From positions 1 to 8,633 of the forward strand of contig CAYHOI010000081.1 of the NCBI GenBank assembly GCA_964358175.1: a DNA stretch of 8,633 nucleotides. The letters are read 5' to 3'. Below, one piece after another: positions 5,689 to 8,633 of the stretch. A program made the position numbers and the translations under genes. Source of the DNA: CAYHOI01 sp964358175. Its GTDB lineage: Bacteria; Margulisbacteria; Riflemargulisbacteria; GWF2-35-9. The notes beneath the pieces are model-generated. The model was not told where the DNA came from and made no database searches. It saw only the letters and a program-made list of their open reading frames with translations. The first letter of the stretch is position 1, and each line of letters begins with the position of its first letter.

Positions 5689-7167
5689 TTATAGTTTCAC
5701 TAAAATTCCAAAAACTTTCTCAACATCCTCATAATACAACTGAAAGTCAATACACTGTTCGAAGGGCATTGTAACCTCAATCCTTCGCGAATAGTAGACC
5801 TCTTGATCAAGTCTCTTTTTTATCCTATATTCCACATCCCCCATCAGCCACTTTATCTTGAGGCCAACGGTAAGTTTATCGTACCCATCTACCTGATACA
5901 TATCGTAGGCAAAAGGAGAACTTCCCTGAAAGTAGAAAACATGTTCGATCAACCCCGAAAGCAGGCTGTTATGCAACGTGTACTCCAGCAGAACCTTGTC
6001 CTGAAACCGCTCTTGGGTTCCAAAATTCTCATAACGATTGTGAACATACTCTACAGCATTTCCCAGTCGCAGCGACCCAGCGCAATAGGATGTATTGAGC
6101 TGCCCCATCAAAGAAGTTTTATTGTTACGAGTAATATTATTTTCCAGAACACTTGACTGCTCCAAAGAAACTTCGACTTTTGATAACTCGTCTATATCCG
6201 TTGCTCCCGATAGCTTCCAACTTGGCAATTTGCAGACCAATTGATTATTGACCAATTCATGATAGCTCAGCAAATACGTTAGATCGACTTGACCTGTTTT
6301 ATTCTTCGAAGTCGCCTCATTAAAGAGCAGCCCTAGAAATGATTGATCCTGGGTCTGTTCATCAAACAAAGAAACAGTCAATGAAAGGTGTCCCTGCCAA
6401 AGAGTTGGCGTATAGTACACCGCCACCGAACCTTTCTGCTTGGGGTTGCCCAGAATACTGTGGTGCGCCACTCCAACCTTTATGCCCATTTTCTCAATAT
6501 AGCCAATATGAAACACCCCATTATTTGATTCATTCACATAATAGGGGATATTTTCCCTAATAAAATTCCCCTCTACAAGATTCGATCCTAGTTCAGGAAC
6601 AATTGTATTTTCAGCAAAAATACTGAACCGTTTATCTCCCATAAAATATGCAGGAAAATAAAAAACAGGCACATCGTACACATGCAAAATCGAATTAAAC
6701 GCGACCAAAAAACCTAACTTAGAATAGAGAAGGACCTCTCCACTTTTTAAATAAAAAATGGGGTTTCGTCCCCTACAAGAGGAAATAACAGCGTCTGTCA
6801 ACCGAACGTCTCCGGTAGCCAGGCAAATCTGCTGGCCTCTAAGAGAGTATTTATTAAAGAACATTGATACCTGATTCGCGGTGAGGCTTGCCTGCTCATT
6901 ATCAAGAATCATTCTCTCACCATTTATCGCTTGTGTTTGATATAAAATTGAAAATGGTTTGTCAATTCGAATGATTTTCGAGTTTAAGTCCAGAAAGGCT
7001 TCATCTGAATAAAAATGATATTGACCTGACTGTATTTTGACATCTTCGCTTAACAGGACTCTATTCTGATTCATATCCAAAATAAACCCATTAGCGGTCA
7101 CTTCAAGACCAAATGAAAGTGAGAGTCCAAAAAGGATCATGAGAGAAGCGATTCGCGTTCTAGACAT
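5689..7167 (-). CDS. lptD: LptD/OstA-like LPS-assembly outer-membrane protein, short form
   Basis: A 492-residue protein when started at the ATG at 7167. That start gives a signal peptide (MSRTRIASLMILFGLSLSFG) and an 8-nt overlap with the dnaB stop; a frame extending to a TTG at 7191 adds 8 residues that spoil it. The N-terminal part at about 25-120 resembles the OstA/LptA jellyroll that passes LPS across the periplasm (repeats of the type GERMILDNEQASL). Then come DAVISSC, a conserved LptD-type segment with Cys at 131, and VYDVPVFYFPAYF at 163-175, very like the LptD hallmark before the barrel. The remaining 300 residues are strand-rich and fit a beta-barrel. E. coli LptD is near 780 residues, so this barrel is small. 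It may be a divergent LptD or an LptD-like paralogue. The last residue is Leu, not Phe. Confidence 0.75.
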   Translation of the reverse strand: MSRTRIASLMILFGLSLSFGLEVTANGFILDMNQNRVLLSEDVKIQSGQYHFYSDEAFLDLNSKIIRIDKPFSILYQTQAINGERMILDNEQASLTANQVSMFFNKYSLRGQQICLATGDVRLTDAVISSCRGRNPIFYLKSGEVLLYSKLGFLVAFNSILHVYDVPVFYFPAYFMGDKRFSIFAENTIVPELGSNLVEGNFIRENIPYYVNESNNGVFHIGYIEKMGIKVGVAHHSILGNPKQKGSVAVYYTPTLWQGHLSLTVSLFDEQTQDQSFLGLLFNEATSKNKTGQVDLTYLLSYHELVNNQLVCKLPSWKLSGATDIDELSKVEVSLEQSSVLENNITRNNKTSLMGQLNTSYCAGSLRLGNAVEYVHNRYENFGTQERFQDKVLLEYTLHNSLLSGLIEHVFYFQGSSPFAYDMYQVDGYDKLTVGLKIKWLMGDVEYRIKKRLDQEVYYSRRIEVTMPFEQCIDFQLYYEDVEKVFGILVKL

Positions 7168-8512
7168 CCAACTTATGCTCTTTGGGAACAAACTTTGTAA
7201 ACTCCTTGAGAAAAAGAACTTCTACAGACCCAGTAGGACCATTTCGATGTTTCGCGACGATGAGTTCGGTGGCACTGGTCGGGCCTACAGGCATCTCATA
7301 GTAGTCTTCCCGATGCAGGAAAATGACCAGATCCGCAGTTTGCTCGATTTCCCCAGACTCTCTTAAGTCACTGAGCTTCGGCTTCTTTTGTTCTCTCTGC
7401 TCAACAGCTCGGCTCAGTTGGGACAGCGCAATAAGTGGGACATTAAGCTCTCGCGAAATGGACTTCAGTAATCGAGCGATTTCTGCAATCTCTTGAGTTC
7501 TATTTTCCTGTCGGAGTCGGGTTCCCTGCATCAGCTGCAGATAGTCGATAATCAGTAAATCCAGCCCCTTCTCCATCTTCATGCGTCTGGCTTTTGCACG
7601 AAGCTCCATCGCATTGATCCCGGGAGTATCGTCAATATATATATTGGCTTCATCCAAGCGGCCGAGTGATCGCATCAGTTTCTTAAGCTCTTTGTCCTGA
7701 AGATTTCCGGTTTTGATTCGATTGGCATTGATCTCCGCATCAGAACAAAGCATTCTCTGCACCAAGGACTCCTTCGACATCTCTAAACTGAATATAGCGA
7801 CAGTTTTCTTCTGCTTGATAGCGACTTCGGCTGCAATATTCAGACACAATGCTGTTTTACCCATACTAGGTCTTGCCGCAACGATGATCAAGTCAGAGTT
7901 CTGAAACCCAGAGGTAAAACGATCCAGATCTGTAAATCCTGAGGAGATCCCCAGCAAAGCAGAATCGTTGTTGTACATATTTTCTATTTCATCCATAACG
8001 GTATGAAGAACATCCTTAATATGAACAAAACCTTTGCGATGACGATCATTCGCGATTTCAAATATTTGCTGCTGGGCATGATCCAGGATGGAAGTGGTCT
8101 CGACAGACTCAGAAAACGCACTCTCCACGATACCAGATCCGGTCTGAATCAATCGGCGGAGCATCGCCTTCTCGTCAATAATCTTGCCATAATATTCCAC
8201 ATTTGCAGCGGTAGAGATGGTGTCCGCTAGCTCAGCTAGATAAGAAGCCCCTCCGACCTGATCGAGCTGCTTTCGGATTCGAAGCTTTTCTGTGAGCGTC
8301 ACGAGGTCAATCGGCTCGGAAGTATTCATGAGTTCCAGCATCGCCAGATAAATAATTCGGTGGGCATCTTTGTAGAAGTAATCCGGCTTCACAAACTCCA
8401 CTATTCTCTGAATGGCGGTGGAGTCGATGAGAATAGCTCCAAGAACCGATTGCTCGGCGTCCAAGTTTTGAGGAGGAATTTTGCGATCCATTTCAGCCAT
8501 GATGTTCGTCAT
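7160..8512 (-). CDS. dnaB: Replicative DNA helicase DnaB
   Basis: A 450-residue hexameric helicase that unwinds DNA at the replication fork. The N-terminal DnaB domain lies at about 14-115 (PPQNLDAEQSVLGAIL), then the linker, then the RecA-like motor. It has Walker A ARPSMGKT (213-220), catalytic E244 in FSLEMS, Walker B LLIIDYLQLM (319-328), Q365 in ALSQLSR, DLRESGEIEQTAD (382-394) and K421/R423 in AKHRNGPTG, the arginine finger. No intein interrupts the usual sites. The start is uncertain: M1, M5 and M8 are all possible and none has a clear Shine-Dalgarno sequence. M1 is kept as the longest frame and all lie upstream of the conserved domain. Its TAG overlaps the next gene's ATG by 8 nt, so the two genes are coupled. 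rplI, a frequent dnaB neighbour, is not in view. Confidence 0.97.
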   Translation of the reverse strand: MTNIMAEMDRKIPPQNLDAEQSVLGAILIDSTAIQRIVEFVKPDYFYKDAHRIIYLAMLELMNTSEPIDLVTLTEKLRIRKQLDQVGGASYLAELADTISTAANVEYYGKIIDEKAMLRRLIQTGSGIVESAFSESVETTSILDHAQQQIFEIANDRHRKGFVHIKDVLHTVMDEIENMYNNDSALLGISSGFTDLDRFTSGFQNSDLIIVAARPSMGKTALCLNIAAEVAIKQKKTVAIFSLEMSKESLVQRMLCSDAEINANRIKTGNLQDKELKKLMRSLGRLDEANIYIDDTPGINAMELRAKARRMKMEKGLDLLIIDYLQLMQGTRLRQENRTQEIAEIARLLKSISRELNVPLIALSQLSRAVEQREQKKPKLSDLRESGEIEQTADLVIFLHREDYYEMPVGPTSATELIVAKHRNGPTGSVEVLFLKEFTKFVPKEHKLDV

Positions 8513-8591
8513 TATACTTGATTATGAGTTCAAGGGATATCGGCTAGTCTGTCGGAATACGAAGTCGTTAAAACATTTATCAGCAATTCTA

Positions 8592-8615
8592 ATTATAACT
8601 TTTGTTGCTCCAAAT
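8592..8615 (-). promoter_or_regulatory. Possible promoter of the dnaB operon
   Basis: On the minus strand a perfect TATAAT lies at 8592-8597 in an AT-rich stretch about 80 bp before the dnaB start. No good -35 hexamer is correctly spaced; TTGGAG lies 10 bp upstream, or 16 bp from a second box, TAGAAT, just downstream. The evidence is a consensus match at the window edge. Confidence 0.3.
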
Positions 8616-8633
8616 TGCCGCCTCACCCACCCC

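Noticed and set aside
5803..6156. 117-codon plus-strand frame opposite the lptD-like gene
   Set aside because: Antisense to a well-supported gene with signal peptide and LptD hallmark; no ribosome site or domain seen.
7168..7191. Upstream TTG start for the lptD-like gene
   Set aside because: It adds eight residues before a good signal peptide and lengthens the overlap with dnaB; the ATG at 7165-7167 fits better.

Overview
The window looks like chromosomal DNA from a diderm (Gram-negative-type) bacterium outside the well-studied Proteobacteria. It encodes a LptD-like LPS-assembly outer-membrane protein and a second signal-peptide-bearing beta-barrel protein. Base composition is fairly balanced. 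The housekeeping genes (dnaB, rpsT) are of ordinary bacterial type, while the gene order around them is not one I recognise from model organisms. I cannot place it in a phylum with confidence; a lineage of the FCB/Fibrobacterota kind is only a guess.

Layout. (1) 1-424: a 31-bp perfect direct repeat (two copies, 71 bp apart), then a three-repeat, two-spacer CRISPR mini-array with type I-C-like repeats and no cas gene in view. A short open frame runs through the last repeat to the end of glnB. (2) 425-4002, minus strand, read right to left: a tightly packed ammonium operon made of a small outer-membrane beta-barrel protein, two tandem AmtB ammonium channels overlapping by 4 nt (ATGA), and a PII regulator whose T-loop lacks the usual uridylylation tyrosine. 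(3) 4003-4287: a divergent intergenic region with promoter-like sequences for both directions, a direct repeat, an AT-rich palindrome and a doubtful 22-codon ORF. (4) 4288-4560, plus strand: rpsT (ribosomal protein S20) with a GTG start. (5) 4561-4728: a convergent gap with strikingly nested inverted repeats, possibly a structured RNA or dispersed palindromic element. (6) 4729-8512, minus strand: a second packed operon dnaB -> lptD-like -> WYL-domain transcription regulator, with a probable promoter at the right edge.

How they work together. The ammonium operon forms one module. The AmtB channels carry ammonium across the inner membrane, the PII protein senses 2-oxoglutarate/ATP/ADP and should gate AmtB, and the co-transcribed barrel protein may act at the outer membrane. 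That last role is inferred from linkage only and is the most interesting biology here. The dnaB/lptD/WYL operon combines replication, envelope assembly and regulation with no obvious shared pathway. The CRISPR array is an edge fragment whose cas genes, if present, would lie to the left of the window.
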